This document shows, in pieces, positions 24,961 to 35,500 of a stretch of 64,000 nucleotides of DNA (position 1 is its first letter; each line of letters starts with the position of its first letter). The stretch spans positions 248,001 to 312,000 of the forward strand of contig CAVPVW010000003.1 in assembly GCA_963709295.1 (NCBI GenBank), in the 5' to 3' direction. This DNA is from JBGPQJ01 sp963709295 (GTDB lineage: Bacteria > Chloroflexota > Anaerolineae > Anaerolineales > Villigracilaceae). The notes below the pieces were generated by a model, which was not told the origin of the DNA, ran no database searches, and saw only the letters and a list, made by a program, of their open reading frames with translations. Made by a program: the position numbers and the translations under genes.

Positions 24961-26313
24961 TCACTCAGTCACAAGTTCCGCAAGGAGAGCATTCATTTCT
25001 TTTTCAGAGCGCTCTGCATATGCCTTTGCCCGTTCAGATTTTGATTTTATGCGATCATGCAAGGGTGCCAAGATTCCCAAATTGGCTTTCATCGGCTGGA
25101 AATTTTTTAGGTCTGCTGTTGTGATGTAGTTGCACAATGCTCCCAGCATCGTAGTTGGGGGCAGCGAGAAGGGGGGTGTGCCACTCACAACCCGGTAGGC
25201 ATTTATTCCTGCAAGCAGGCCCGTTGCGATATTTCCGAGGTACCCCTCCACGCCGGTGATTTGTCCTGCGAAAAACAAGTCTGTTCGATTATGGAATTGC
25301 AAGGTGTTTTTTAGAAGTCTGGGAGACGCAATAAATGTATTTCGATGCATTTGGCCAAAACGCACAATTTCCGCTTTTTCGAGCCCCGGGATTAAAGACA
25401 AAACTCGTTTTTGATCAGAGAATTTCAGATTGGTTTGAAAACCAACCAGGTTGTACAAATCACCTGTAAGATTTTCCTGCCTGAGCTGGACAACCGCATA
25501 CGGCCTGCGTCCTGTGTGCGGATCCGTCAAGCCGACTGGGCGCATGGGTCCGAATGCGAGAGATTGCCTCCCACGGGCGGCGATGATCTCAACCGGCAGG
25601 CATCCTTCGAAGAAGTGACTGTATCCCGCCTTTACTCCTGTCTCAAGGTCTCGCTCGAAACTTTTGAGCTCTATCCTCTCTGCGCTGGTGAGGGCATCGA
25701 CAAATTCAGCGTATTGACCTTCCGTGAAGGGACAGTTTATATAATCCCCTTCGCCCAGACTGCCAGCGCCATATCGGGAAGCTCGAAAGGCGATATCCCT
25801 ATTGATTGATTCCCCCGTCACAATAGGAGCGATGGCATCATAAAAAAATAGATGCTCTTCTCCCGACAAGGCGGTTATCGCTTGTGCGAAATTGGGCGAG
25901 GTGAGAGGTCCGCTCGCGATGATGGCAGGGGTGCTTGGGATTTCTGTCACTTCCTGTCTGATAACAGTGATGTTTGGATGATTATGGATGCGGTCAGTAA
26001 CAAGCCTGGAAAATTGCCAACGATCGACTGCGAGAGCTGAGCCTGCGGGAATGGCTGTCTCCCTGGCGCATTCCAGAAGCATTGATCCCAGTCCGTCCAA
26101 TTCGGCGTTGAGAATTCCCGACGCCCGGTCAGGTATTTTTGAGCCCAGTGAGTTAGAGCAGATTAACTCAGCCAGATCAGGTGATGTATGCGCTCCAGTG
26201 CCTATCACCGGCCGCATTTCGTATAGCTCAACTATTAATCCTCGCTGGGCAGCCTGCCACGCTGCTTCACTACCCGCCAACCCACCCCCAATCACGATGA
26301 TTTTTTTTCTCAA
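24961..26313 (-). CDS. trmFO: Methylenetetrahydrofolate-tRNA-(uracil-5-)-methyltransferase
   Basis: TrmFO methylates U54 in the T-loop of tRNAs using methylenetetrahydrofolate and FADH2. The 450-residue protein starts with a Rossmann FAD motif (VIGGGLAGSEAA), then has the family-specific YEMRP and LICSNSLGSK, and a later GQITGVEGYLGNIATG segment. These mark TrmFO rather than GidA/MnmG. Length is standard. It is divergent from the histidine kinase at 26413 with about 100 bases in between, and the M28 peptidase follows on the same strand. Confidence 0.95.
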   Translation of the reverse strand: MRKKIIVIGGGLAGSEAAWQAAQRGLIVELYEMRPVIGTGAHTSPDLAELICSNSLGSKIPDRASGILNAELDGLGSMLLECARETAIPAGSALAVDRWQFSRLVTDRIHNHPNITVIRQEVTEIPSTPAIIASGPLTSPNFAQAITALSGEEHLFFYDAIAPIVTGESINRDIAFRASRYGAGSLGEGDYINCPFTEGQYAEFVDALTSAERIELKSFERDLETGVKAGYSHFFEGCLPVEIIAARGRQSLAFGPMRPVGLTDPHTGRRPYAVVQLRQENLTGDLYNLVGFQTNLKFSDQKRVLSLIPGLEKAEIVRFGQMHRNTFIASPRLLKNTLQFHNRTDLFFAGQITGVEGYLGNIATGLLAGINAYRVVSGTPPFSLPPTTMLGALCNYITTADLKNFQPMKANLGILAPLHDRIKSKSERAKAYAERSEKEMNALLAELVTE

Positions 26314-26394
26314 AAGGCACCTGCTAAGTAAGGAAGAAATGGAAATTAAAAAGGTCGGTCAATTTTACCACTCGGCTTCAGCCCATTTCGCCTG

Positions 26395-26400
26395 TATAAT
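26395..26400 (+). promoter_or_regulatory. -10 element of the 26413 kinase
   Basis: A perfect TATAAT ends 12 bases before the ATG at 26413. No -35 box or ribosome site is seen, which again suggests a nearly leaderless mRNA. Confidence 0.45.
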
Positions 26401-26412
26401 TCTGATAGTCAT

Positions 26413-27582
26413 ATGCAGAATAATCAGACGCTAAAAGGACTTCTCAGACAAATCTCTCTGTTGACCGGTTCCAGCTGGGCGGCTATTGTAACCTTTGAAG
26501 ATGGCAAATGCTCTCTGGCGGATGGTTCGCTATCGGTCAAACATGCGAATCGATTGTTGAAGCTTGTTAATTCCAACAGTTATTATAAAAAACTCAATTC
26601 TTCAATTTCGAATAACAGAGTAATCCGTTTATCAGTTGAAAGACAAAGCGGATTGGGTGTTGGACGGTTCTATGTTATCCCTATCAACGAAAAATCTGGC
26701 TTGCTCGTAGGCGCAGATTTATTAGAACCGCAAACTAAAAGAATTTGGCAGGTCGTTTCCGATATTGCAGAAATCCTGCTGCAAGAGGATAGCCAGGCTT
26801 CGCAACTTCAAGAAGCTCTGCAGGATTTGGAGAATTTGCAGCAGGAGTTACAGGCGCGCGTTTCTGCGCAGCAAGCAGCTGAATCGAGACTTATTCAAAC
26901 CACCAAGCTCGCGGCGGTTGGAGAAATGGCTGCGGGTGTCGCGCACGAATTGAATAACCCTTTGACAACCGTCGTGGGATTCAGTGAACTTGTTCTGGAA
27001 TCGCTTCCACCAGACTCCCCTCAGCGGGCGGATATGGTCGTTGTCCTCAAGGAAGCTCGTCGCGCTAGGGATGTGGTGCGCCGGCTTCTGGATTTTTCGA
27101 GGCAATCCGAGACTCTTCGCATGAAAGCTGATCTAAACGAGCTGATTCGAGACGTCTTATCCTTAATGCAGCATATGTTCCACATCAATGGCGTCTCCAT
27201 CTCGCCAATGTTCGATCAATCGTTGCCCTGGGTCTTAATTGACAGAAACCAAATGAAACAAGTGTTTCTCAATCTATTTCACAATGCTCTCAACGCCATG
27301 CCTGATGGCGGTGACTTGTCTATTGAAACCGGGCAAACCAAACGATATGGATCACCTTATGCGTGTGTCGCCATAAAAGATACTGGGATGGGAATTTCTT
27401 CGGAAAACTTACCCAGGATATTTGAACCGTTTTTTACGACTCGTGCCGGCCAGGGGGGAACAGGTCTGGGGCTTTCTGTCACTTACGGAATCATAAGTGA
27501 ACACGACGGTGCGATAGAAGTTGAAAGTAACCCAGGCCAAGGGTCTATATTTACAGTATTTTTACCGCTCAAGGAAAAATGA
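26413..27582 (+). CDS. NtrB-type soluble histidine kinase
   Basis: This 389-residue kinase lacks membrane helices. A GAF-like N-terminal module (about 1-122) is followed by a coiled coil (about 123-165), the HisKA domain with His178 in AAGVAHELNNPL, and an ATPase domain with NLFHNALNAMP, DTGMGIS, and GTGLGLSV. The HELNNPL form is that of NtrB/AtoS-like kinases. Its TGA overlaps the ATG of the next gene, a REC-GAF-kinase hybrid, and an OmpR-type regulator follows, so the three form one signalling operon. The N-terminal module probably binds an unknown small ligand or senses redox. Confidence 0.9.
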   Translation: MQNNQTLKGLLRQISLLTGSSWAAIVTFEDGKCSLADGSLSVKHANRLLKLVNSNSYYKKLNSSISNNRVIRLSVERQSGLGVGRFYVIPINEKSGLLVGADLLEPQTKRIWQVVSDIAEILLQEDSQASQLQEALQDLENLQQELQARVSAQQAAESRLIQTTKLAAVGEMAAGVAHELNNPLTTVVGFSELVLESLPPDSPQRADMVVVLKEARRARDVVRRLLDFSRQSETLRMKADLNELIRDVLSLMQHMFHINGVSISPMFDQSLPWVLIDRNQMKQVFLNLFHNALNAMPDGGDLSIETGQTKRYGSPYACVAIKDTGMGISSENLPRIFEPFFTTRAGQGGTGLGLSVTYGIISEHDGAIEVESNPGQGSIFTVFLPLKEK

Positions 27583-29156
27583 TGAATCAGACAAAAGTCA
27601 TCGTCCTAGATGACGAACCTGGAATTACTGCATTATGCGATCGGATTTTAACCGCTGAGGGGTGCCGGACTCAAACATACATAGATCCGGTATCAGCTCT
27701 CACTTTCATGAAAGAAAACCCGGTTGACCTCCTTGTTGTGGATATCCGGATGCCGGGCATGAGCGGGTTTGAAGTGATCGTGGAGGCGCACAGGATGCAA
27801 CCTGACTTGGCCATTCTAGTCATGACCGGGTACGGGACAGTGGAAACCGCCATTCAGGCATTGCACGAGGGGGTTGACGGACTTATATTGAAGCCGTTTG
27901 AAAAAAAAGAACTTGTGGATGCGGTTCAACGAGCATTGGCAGATAAACAACATAAACGTGATTCTGCTCGAGCACAGGTGCTTCGCCCCTTATTTGATGA
28001 GTCCGAGGCGCTGTTGGCGGAAACCAGACCAGACCATCTCGTCCGTTTCATCGTTGAATCAGCCAGCCGGCTTCTTCAATGCTCTTATGTGAGTTACTTT
28101 CAAGCTGAGAATAATAGTTCGCCGGTGTGGTTAGTCTCAACAGGCAATTCAGCTGATGTTGATTCGGACACTGTGCAGGAGATTGTTCGTAAAGCTGAAA
28201 ATTCGGATGTTCCATATCTTATAAATGCGGCAGGACCTGGAGAGGTAGATATTCAACAGAAAATAAGTGCGTGCGGTTTTGGGGCGGTTTTATGCATTCC
28301 AATCCGTCGGATGAATTTTCGAGGGGTATTATTTGCTGCTCGGGCTGCAACTGGAGATGCCTTCAGCAATACGGATTTAGAGATGAGTTAAATATTTTCC
28401 CGGCAAGCAGCCATTGCTCTGGAGAACGCCCTTCTATACAACGACTTGCGAGATTATGTAAAAAAGATTGAGGATTCGCAGGCAGCCTTGGTGCAGGCGG
28501 AGAAGTTGGCAACGGCTGGAAGAATGACCGCGTCTATCGCTCACGAGATTAATAATCCACTTCAATCAGTTCAAAATTGCCTGCACCTCGCCGCGAGACA
28601 GGATTTACCCCTCGATGTGCGAGAGAAGTATTTTGAAATGACCAAAAGCGAATTGGAACGGTTAATGTCGACGGTACAACGGATGCTTGATTTTTACCGT
28701 CCAAATGCTGAACGAGAAAAAGTGAATTTGATAGATATTCTGGATCATGTCCTGCTCCTATTGAGTACACAGCTCAATAATCGAGGAATTAAAGTGACCT
28801 CAGCCTGGCCGGCGAGTATCCCGGAAGTTCTTGCAGTCCGAAACCAGATTCAACAAGTTTTTATAAATTTGATTCTCAACGCCTACGATGCGTTGCCGGA
28901 CGGCGGCGAAATGATGATCACTGTTCACGCATTAGGAGAAGGCATCGAAGTCGATTTTCAAGATAACGGGCATGGCGTACCGGTTGAAATACGCGAAACG
29001 ATATTTGAACCCTTCAACAGCACCAAGGAAAATGGAACGGGTCTGGGGTTGTCGGTGAGTTATGGGATTGTTATTTCTCACGGAGGCAATCTTGAATTGC
29101 TCCCTTCAGCTGGTAATGGTTCGTGCTTCCGGGTGACTTTACCGGCAATTCAATGA
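27579..29156 (+). CDS. Hybrid REC-GAF-histidine kinase interrupted by an in-frame stop
   Basis: The receiver domain (about 1-125, phospho-Asp in LLVVDIRMPG) is followed by a GAF domain (about 140-280) and a kinase core with AHEINNPLQS, NLILNAYDALP, DNGHGV and GTGLGLSV. All parts lie in one frame, but TAA at 28389-28391 ends the first part after LEMS. The sense sequence resumes directly with IFSRQAAIALENALLY, the last helix of the same GAF domain. A stop inside the GAF fold cannot be a natural domain border, so this is either a sequence error or a recent nonsense mutation; the intact protein would have 525 residues. The kinase half alone could start at ATG 28446 or nearby. Confidence 0.8.
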
Positions 29157-29887
29157 TCATGAGCGCATCCATACTGGTTGTTGACGATGAACCAATCACG
29201 AGGCAGTCGCTGACGGATATTCTCCGCCTCGAGGGGTATAAAGTTGCCTCTGCCCCACATGGCGAGGCCGCAGTTGAGCATGTTCGCACTTATTCAGTTG
29301 ACCTTATTGTGTTGGATCTGCGAATGCCCGGAATGGGGGGCATGGAGGTGATGCGGGCCATCAGTCAGATTTCGCCCGACACAGAGATCATCCTGCTGAC
29401 GGCGCATGGATCCATGGAAACTGCGGTAGACGCGCTGCGGTATCGAGTGCATGATTATCTAATTAAACCTGCTTCCCCGAGCCAGATATTGGCGAGCATC
29501 AAGAGAGGTTTGACCAGGAAGGCTCAAAGGCGGGAACAGAAGAAAACTGGAGTTGTCGTTTCGGATGAATTGCCTTTAATAATTAAAATTGATAAAAATA
29601 CTACAATAGATTTCAGTCGTAGAATTATCGAATGGAACGGTGAAATCCTGAAATTGACCCCAACAGAAGGATTGTTATTGAAAGTTCTAATGGAAAAACC
29701 GGAGACGGTTTTTTCACATCGCGAGTTGGTTCTGCTAATTCAAGGTCATGACGTCTCCCTCAAGGAAGCTCAGGAAATCCTGCGGCCTCTGGTCAGCCGT
29801 TTGCGCAGAAAACTCGAGAAAATTCCTGCGCTAAACAACCGCATTCAGAGCGTCCGTGGAGCAGGCTATGTGTACTCTTCAAAGTAA
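29153..29887 (+). CDS. OmpR/PhoB-family response regulator
   Basis: This 244-residue DNA-binding regulator has an N-terminal receiver (phospho-Asp in LIVLDLRMPG, Thr in LLTAHGS, Lys in DYLIKPA) and a C-terminal winged helix with LTPTEGLLLKVL and IQSVRGAGYVY, as in PhoB/OmpR. The linker is basic and longer than usual (about residues 125-150). The ATG at 29153 overlaps the kinase stop (ATGA), so it is translationally coupled. An alternative ATG lies at 29159. It is the likely phosphorylation target of the two preceding kinases, and probably regulates this operon among others. Confidence 0.93.
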   Translation: MIMSASILVVDDEPITRQSLTDILRLEGYKVASAPHGEAAVEHVRTYSVDLIVLDLRMPGMGGMEVMRAISQISPDTEIILLTAHGSMETAVDALRYRVHDYLIKPASPSQILASIKRGLTRKAQRREQKKTGVVVSDELPLIIKIDKNTTIDFSRRIIEWNGEILKLTPTEGLLLKVLMEKPETVFSHRELVLLIQGHDVSLKEAQEILRPLVSRLRRKLEKIPALNNRIQSVRGAGYVYSSK

Positions 29888-29899
29888 AGAGTAGTCAGG

Positions 29900-30844
29900 T
29901 TATTGATCAAAGGGAATTGTAATATTTGGTTTTGGAGCACTAATCCAACTTAACCACCCACCGGATCTCCGCGTGGGGATATTTTTTTCATAGCCAAATA
30001 ACAACAGACTTAAGCCAAGGATTACAGCACCCAACCACTGCAAGGCGGTTAGCTGTTCTCCGAGGAGGATATAACTGGCAAAGATCGTTACAAATAATTC
30101 GGCTAATCCCAACAGCGCGGCTTGCATCCCGCCCAGATGTTTTACCCCCAGGAAAAGTGTCAATCGCGAAAAAAAAGTAACCAGAGTTAGCCCAACCAGA
30201 GGACCATACGTCATACCCAGTTGAGGTAAACTCCTGTCGAATAATAAGTATGCTGGAACCACCACTAGGCTCATGGCAAAAAGAGTATATAAAGTCACTG
30301 TTGGGGCGGGAATTTCATATAGAACTCTCTGATTTATGGGAATGTGCAAAGCATATAGGGCAGAAGCCCCAACCATTAATAACACTCCAATTAGGTCTGG
30401 AGAAGAGAAGTCCTGAACTATCAATAAGACAACCGCTACTAGTGCCATTCCCATCCGGAGGATGGTTAATCGGCTTGGTGGTTGATTATCCAAAATTAAC
30501 CAAAGCGCTACAAACAACGGGTAAATCGAATAGATCAACTGCCCCACAGTTGCTGAAAGGTGACTTAGTGATTGGTAATAAAGAATCGAACCTGCGCCAT
30601 TGAGCGTACCTGCCAACAGGCATCCAAGCAGCCCGGCTGGAAAAATGTAAAGGTAATGCCTTTTGAATAACGCTACGATGAGAAACAGCAGGAGGGCGGC
30701 CAAACTCGTTCGGAATGCGACGACGAACAATGGACTAAATCCATAATCCAAAGCTGCCTTGCCAAAAACCGGAGCAAATCCAAGAAATAGTGCTGATGCC
30801 AGAGAATAGATTGCTCCAGTGGTGCGTCCTCGAAGGATTTTCAT
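29900..30844 (-). CDS. EamA/DMT-family transporter
   Basis: This 314-residue integral membrane protein contains ten hydrophobic segments arranged as two EamA repeats, the drug/metabolite transporter layout. Gly- and Pro-rich helix ends such as GKAALDYGFSPLFVVAFR and LLGEQLTALQWLGA are typical of the family. Substrates range from amino acids and their analogues to nucleosides, and none is evident here. It lies 13 bases downstream of the threonine-synthase-receiver gene on the same strand, so it may be the last gene of the large signalling operon; an amino-acid exporter role (for example threonine or homoserine) would be a natural guess, but it is inference only. Confidence 0.88.
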   Translation of the reverse strand: MKILRGRTTGAIYSLASALFLGFAPVFGKAALDYGFSPLFVVAFRTSLAALLLFLIVALFKRHYLYIFPAGLLGCLLAGTLNGAGSILYYQSLSHLSATVGQLIYSIYPLFVALWLILDNQPPSRLTILRMGMALVAVVLLIVQDFSSPDLIGVLLMVGASALYALHIPINQRVLYEIPAPTVTLYTLFAMSLVVVPAYLLFDRSLPQLGMTYGPLVGLTLVTFFSRLTLFLGVKHLGGMQAALLGLAELFVTIFASYILLGEQLTALQWLGAVILGLSLLLFGYEKNIPTRRSGGWLSWISAPKPNITIPFDQ

Positions 30845-30857
30845 AGCGATCAGCTGA

Positions 30858-32531
30858 TTATCGAATTATTGAGCGGACCTCATCAAGGAAGTCATCATTC
30901 ATGAAATCCCCTTTTTGCATCAAGGATTGTATCTGCCCTTTCAAACGACCTTTTTCCTCTACGGTGAGTTCTTTTGCGGTGGATACAATTACAGGGATGT
31001 CTGCCGTATTTGGATCCGCCCTAAGCGCTTCAAGAACTGAAAAGCCGTCCATTTCGGGCATCATTAGATCCAGGATGATCAAATCTGGCTGTTCAGAAGC
31101 GATAAGCTCCAAACCCTTTTTACCATCGGCAGCCTCAGAGATAATGAAATTCCCCTGAGATTGTAGGATACGTCGAACCAAGCGCCGGGCTTCCGCCGTG
31201 TCATCGATAATCGCGATATGCGGGAACCTGTCCGGCGCGACACGGCTGAGCGCGGCCAAAAGCCCATCTTCTTCTTTCGGCGGTTGTTCGTCCTTACCGG
31301 GCATGACGATACTTTTTGCCCATCCGCTTCCAAGAATGAACGCTTCTGCGGGTACTGTGTGCCCCGTGCAATTGACGACAACCGTATCGGTTGGCTTGAT
31401 AACTCCCGCTCGGATTAATTTGAACAGTCCAGCAAATGCTATGGCCGCTGCGGGTTCCGCAGAAATTCCTTCCATTTTTGCCAAGACATGCATTGCGCGA
31501 AATGCTTCCTCGTCGGTTGCGCTTTCAAAAACGCCTTGCTCGGCATCAACTTCTTTACGAAGCAAGTTGTAAGTTCTCCCGGGATTGCCAGTGGCTAATG
31601 TCTCTATATGAGTTTTCGGCGAGGTCACTATGAGGGGAGTGTCCAGGTGCTGTTTCCAGCTGTGGACCATCGGAGCGCAACCATCCGCTTGAATCACTGC
31701 CATCGAAGGGATGCGGTCGATGAAACCCATTTGTTTCAGTTCACGAAAGCCTTTCGCCACGCCAATTGGACCAAGGCCTCCGCTGATGGACTGAACATAC
31801 CAATCAGGGGTCTGCCATTTGGGTCCATTGTCTGAGTCCGAGGCGGGGCCAAAAAGCTGGGTCAATTGCTCGGCAATTTCGAAGGCGATGGTTTTCATCC
31901 CCTCAATGGACGTAATTGTTCGAGCTCCCATATCCTGATACAAACCGCGTTGATTGGCGAATTCTGCTGCGATTTGCTTGGCCTGGTCGTAGGATCCTGT
32001 GACCTTGACAACCTGGCTCCCGTAGAGGGCAATTTCCCTCATTTTCACTGCCGGCACCAGGCTGGTGACGAATGCCCAGAGTTTTATTCCCGCCCGGGCA
32101 GTATAAGCGGAATACGAGATGGCCACATTCCCGGTGGAAGCCGCCACCATCTCCGTGATGCCTGCCTCCTTCAAGGCAGCAATGGTCACAGACGCTTGAC
32201 GATCCTTAAAGGATGTAGTTGGGCCTTGTCGCTCATCTTTTATAAGAATATTGGGGCAGCCAAGCATCATCCCTAAATTTGCAGCTTGGATAAGCGGTGT
32301 CCAGCCCTCCCCAAGTTTTAAAATCGGATTTGGATTGTTAATGGGCAGAAGTTCTGCGTATCGCCAGAGGTCGTAGGGTCGATTGGGAAGTTCGCTTCTC
32401 CACCGCTTCGCGGCATGCTCAAAGTCGTATTCTGCTGTTTGCCATTGACTGCCACAGCTTTCGCATGCAATTTTGGTTGGATGGTAAGTCGATGTATTCC
32501 CGCAGTCAAGGCAGCGGACCGTCACGCTCAT
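30858..32531 (-). CDS. Threonine-synthase-like PLP enzyme fused to a response-regulator receiver
   Basis: Residues 1-30 form a zinc ribbon (CLDCG and CESCG). Residues about 65-405 are a fold-type II PLP enzyme with the PLP lysine K109 in TTSFKDRQA, the STGN phosphate/substrate loop (132-135) and a SGGLGP phosphate cup. These are threonine synthase features: phosphohomoserine to threonine. A Pro/Glu-rich linker follows, then a receiver domain (about 437-555) with IIDD, phospho-acceptor D488 in LIILDLMMP and a Lys in LMQKGDF. The ATG directly abuts the stop of the hybrid kinase gene. The receiver tail resembles that of the second receiver of that kinase. Phosphorylation may tune enzyme activity or location. 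Threonine dehydratase-like chemistry is the alternative. Confidence 0.88.
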   Translation of the reverse strand: MSVTVRCLDCGNTSTYHPTKIACESCGSQWQTAEYDFEHAAKRWRSELPNRPYDLWRYAELLPINNPNPILKLGEGWTPLIQAANLGMMLGCPNILIKDERQGPTTSFKDRQASVTIAALKEAGITEMVAASTGNVAISYSAYTARAGIKLWAFVTSLVPAVKMREIALYGSQVVKVTGSYDQAKQIAAEFANQRGLYQDMGARTITSIEGMKTIAFEIAEQLTQLFGPASDSDNGPKWQTPDWYVQSISGGLGPIGVAKGFRELKQMGFIDRIPSMAVIQADGCAPMVHSWKQHLDTPLIVTSPKTHIETLATGNPGRTYNLLRKEVDAEQGVFESATDEEAFRAMHVLAKMEGISAEPAAAIAFAGLFKLIRAGVIKPTDTVVVNCTGHTVPAEAFILGSGWAKSIVMPGKDEQPPKEEDGLLAALSRVAPDRFPHIAIIDDTAEARRLVRRILQSQGNFIISEAADGKKGLELIASEQPDLIILDLMMPEMDGFSVLEALRADPNTADIPVIVSTAKELTVEEKGRLKGQIQSLMQKGDFMNDDFLDEVRSIIR

Positions 32532-35500
32532 TTAACTGTCTCCAGACTTCTTGGTCTTGAGCCGGTTCAATGCCTTTTCAAGCGTCGCAAACAATTCATC
32601 TTCGGTCAGCATCCCCTTTTGAAGCAGGCGTTTGCCAAGGTTTTCGAGCTGACGCCGTTGGTCAGGGTTTAAGTCCACGCCGCTGATGACCACCACTGGA
32701 ATATCCCGAAGCCTCGGAGTGGACCTCATCCTCTCAAGAATCGTAAAGCCATCCAGATCGGGCATAAACAGATCTAGGATGATGGCTTGAGGTGGTTTTG
32801 CAAGCAGCATTTCCCAACCAATTAATCCGCCTTCCGCCAGAATGGGTTTAAATTGACTGTGCTCAGTAAGGATCTTTTCGACCAGCCGAAGGTCGTTCGG
32901 ATCGTCATCGATAACCATTACTTCATTGATGCTTCCATCGCCGTTTAGACGGTTGAGCGAATTTACCAGATCCTCTTCAAGAATAGGTTTCACCAAATAA
33001 TCTGCTGCACCAAGGCTGAATCCTTTTTCTTCTTCTTCCACGATCGAGCAGATGATCACAGGAAAATCTTGTGTGGCTTTGTCCTTCTTGAGGTCGTTTA
33101 TAACCTGCCAACCGTCATATCCGGGCATCATGATATCGAGCGTGATAGCAAAGGGTTTAACCTCTTTGGCTACTTCCCGGGCCTTGGTGGGATCCGTGAG
33201 CGCAACCACATGATAACCCTGCGGCGTCAAGTAACGATCGTAAAGGCTGATCACTTGAACATCGTCGTCGATGCATAGGATGACCTTGCCGTCACCGATT
33301 TCAGGTAGAGTTTGCTTAGCCGCGTACACTGGAACGGTGAAATAGAATGTGCTGCCTTTACCCACCGTGCTATGGACGCCAATTCGGCCGCCATGCAACT
33401 CAACCAACCTGTGGCTGATGGACAATCCAAGCCCGGTTCCGCCAGTTTTTCTTGTTGGTGATGCGTCAACCTGGGAAAACGGCTTGAAGAGCTTGTCTTG
33501 ATCTTCAGGCGCAATTCCCGGACCCGAATTCGGTCACACTTACCATGACTTCCTGCTTGCCAAGTGAGTTTGTGTGCAAATTAGCGCTGACGACGATCGC
33601 ACCTTCTTCGGTGAATTTTGCTGCATTTGAAAGCAAATTAAGTAGAATTTGCCTCAACCGCATGGAATCCGCGCGTACTGCGGGGAGATTTGCTTCGACC
33701 TGTTCCTGCAAACGGATTTTCTTATCCTTGACCAACCCGGTCGCAGTGGACATGACACTGTGGATGGTGTCGCTCATGTTGACTTCATCAAATGCCATTT
33801 CCATTTTGCCGGCATCGATCTTGGACAGGTCGAGGATGTCATTGATCAATCCCAGGAGATGCTGGCCGGAATTGTAAATGGCGGACAAGTCCTGCTGCTG
33901 CTGCTCGTTGATGGGTCCGTCGATTCCCTTGAGAATCACGCGCGAAAAACCGATGATGGAGTTTAATGGTGTTCTGAGTTCATGCGACATGTTGGCAAGG
34001 AATTGACTCTTGATGCGGTCGGTTTCGCGTAAATCTTCCATGGCTTTTTGAGCAAGATTATAGGATCGTGCATTTTCCAGCGCTACTGCCACTTGATCAG
34101 CCAGGATCTCAAGCACGGACATGTCCTCCTGGTTGAAAGCTCCAGTTTCTTCTGACTGCAAGTCAATGGCGCCGACGACGCGATCTCCAATCTTTAATGG
34201 GATTCCTGCTTCAGCCCTTGTATTCGGGAGCAGTGGATTGGGGCGGTGAAGCGGGTCGACAGCCGTATTATTAACAATGATCGTCTTGCCCGTGGCAGTC
34301 ACCTGTCCGATGATCGACCGTGACCCAACTGCCAGTGAGTGGCCTGCAATTTTCATCTTCTCGCCGGCCTCACCAGTCCCTTCTCGCATGACAGCATTGA
34401 AACCCGTGTCGTCGATCGTAAAGATGGAAGCATGATAAAAACCAAAGCTGCCGCGAATTAGGTCAACGGTTCGCTCGAAAAGAACCGCCTGATCAAGCGT
34501 TGACGTAACCAGTCGTCCAACTTCAGCGGCTGTGGCAAGGTATTCGTTCTGACGTTGGAGGGCATGTTCACTTTGGCGGATGGCTTCTTCGGCTTGTTTG
34601 GTACTTGTGATGTCATGGTGAACCGCTAGGTAGCCGAGAATGTTGCCCTTTTCATCCAGAATTGGGGTATTCGTTCCAGCAATGTTGATCAACCGGCCAT
34701 CTTTTGTCTTGTTGATGATCTCGCCAGTGACCGAATTCTTCGAAAGCAATGTTTCCCAGAAAGATTGGTAGTCTTCCTTGGTCATTAGTCCGGATTTAAT
34801 GATGCTGGGTGTTTGCCCTACCGCATCCGCAGGGGTAAATCCATAAATATTTGTAAACGAAGGATTGATATAAAGAATCTTCCCATTCGTGTCGGTCATG
34901 AAAACCGCATCGCCCGATCGTTCAATCCCTAACTTAAATTTCGATGTTTCTTCAAAGAGACGGGCGTTTTCAACTGCAAAACCGATTTGGCGGCCGATCG
35001 TCTGGATTAAATTAACTGTTGATGTTGTAATTGGACCAGCGGCATGTTTGAAGATACAGAATGTTCCAAGTACATTCCCTCTGGATTCCAGTGGCACGCC
35101 TGCATAGCCGAGAAATCCAGCTTCAATTTCACCCTTGACGTCAATCGGTGCGCCTTCGCGAAGATCCCCGATGATCAGTGATTGGCGGGACGTGAATACC
35201 ACATTGCACAACGAGTTTTCCAGCCCCTCGGAGGGATCAGGCGGAATTTCTCCGGGTAGTCCTTTTCTGACAATCCTCTCGAGTTTGCCTCGGTCGTCAT
35301 TGAACATCGTTATCAAGCCGGCCTCAAACCCAAGCGTCTCCATGGTTTTTGTCAGGACCATATCAAGAATATCTTTCAACGCGAGTGATTGGCTGGCTGA
35401 ACCAATAATTTCATTCAGGGTAGATAATTCTTCGTTGCGTTGGGCGGTCTCCTGGAACAAACGAGCATTCTGCAAAGAAATCGCTGCCTGGCTGGCGATT

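Noticed and set aside
33505..33545. Natural end of a kinase at 33505 followed by a separate receiver protein
   Set aside because: The break lies inside the ATP-binding G1 box, and one base restores a standard sequence.
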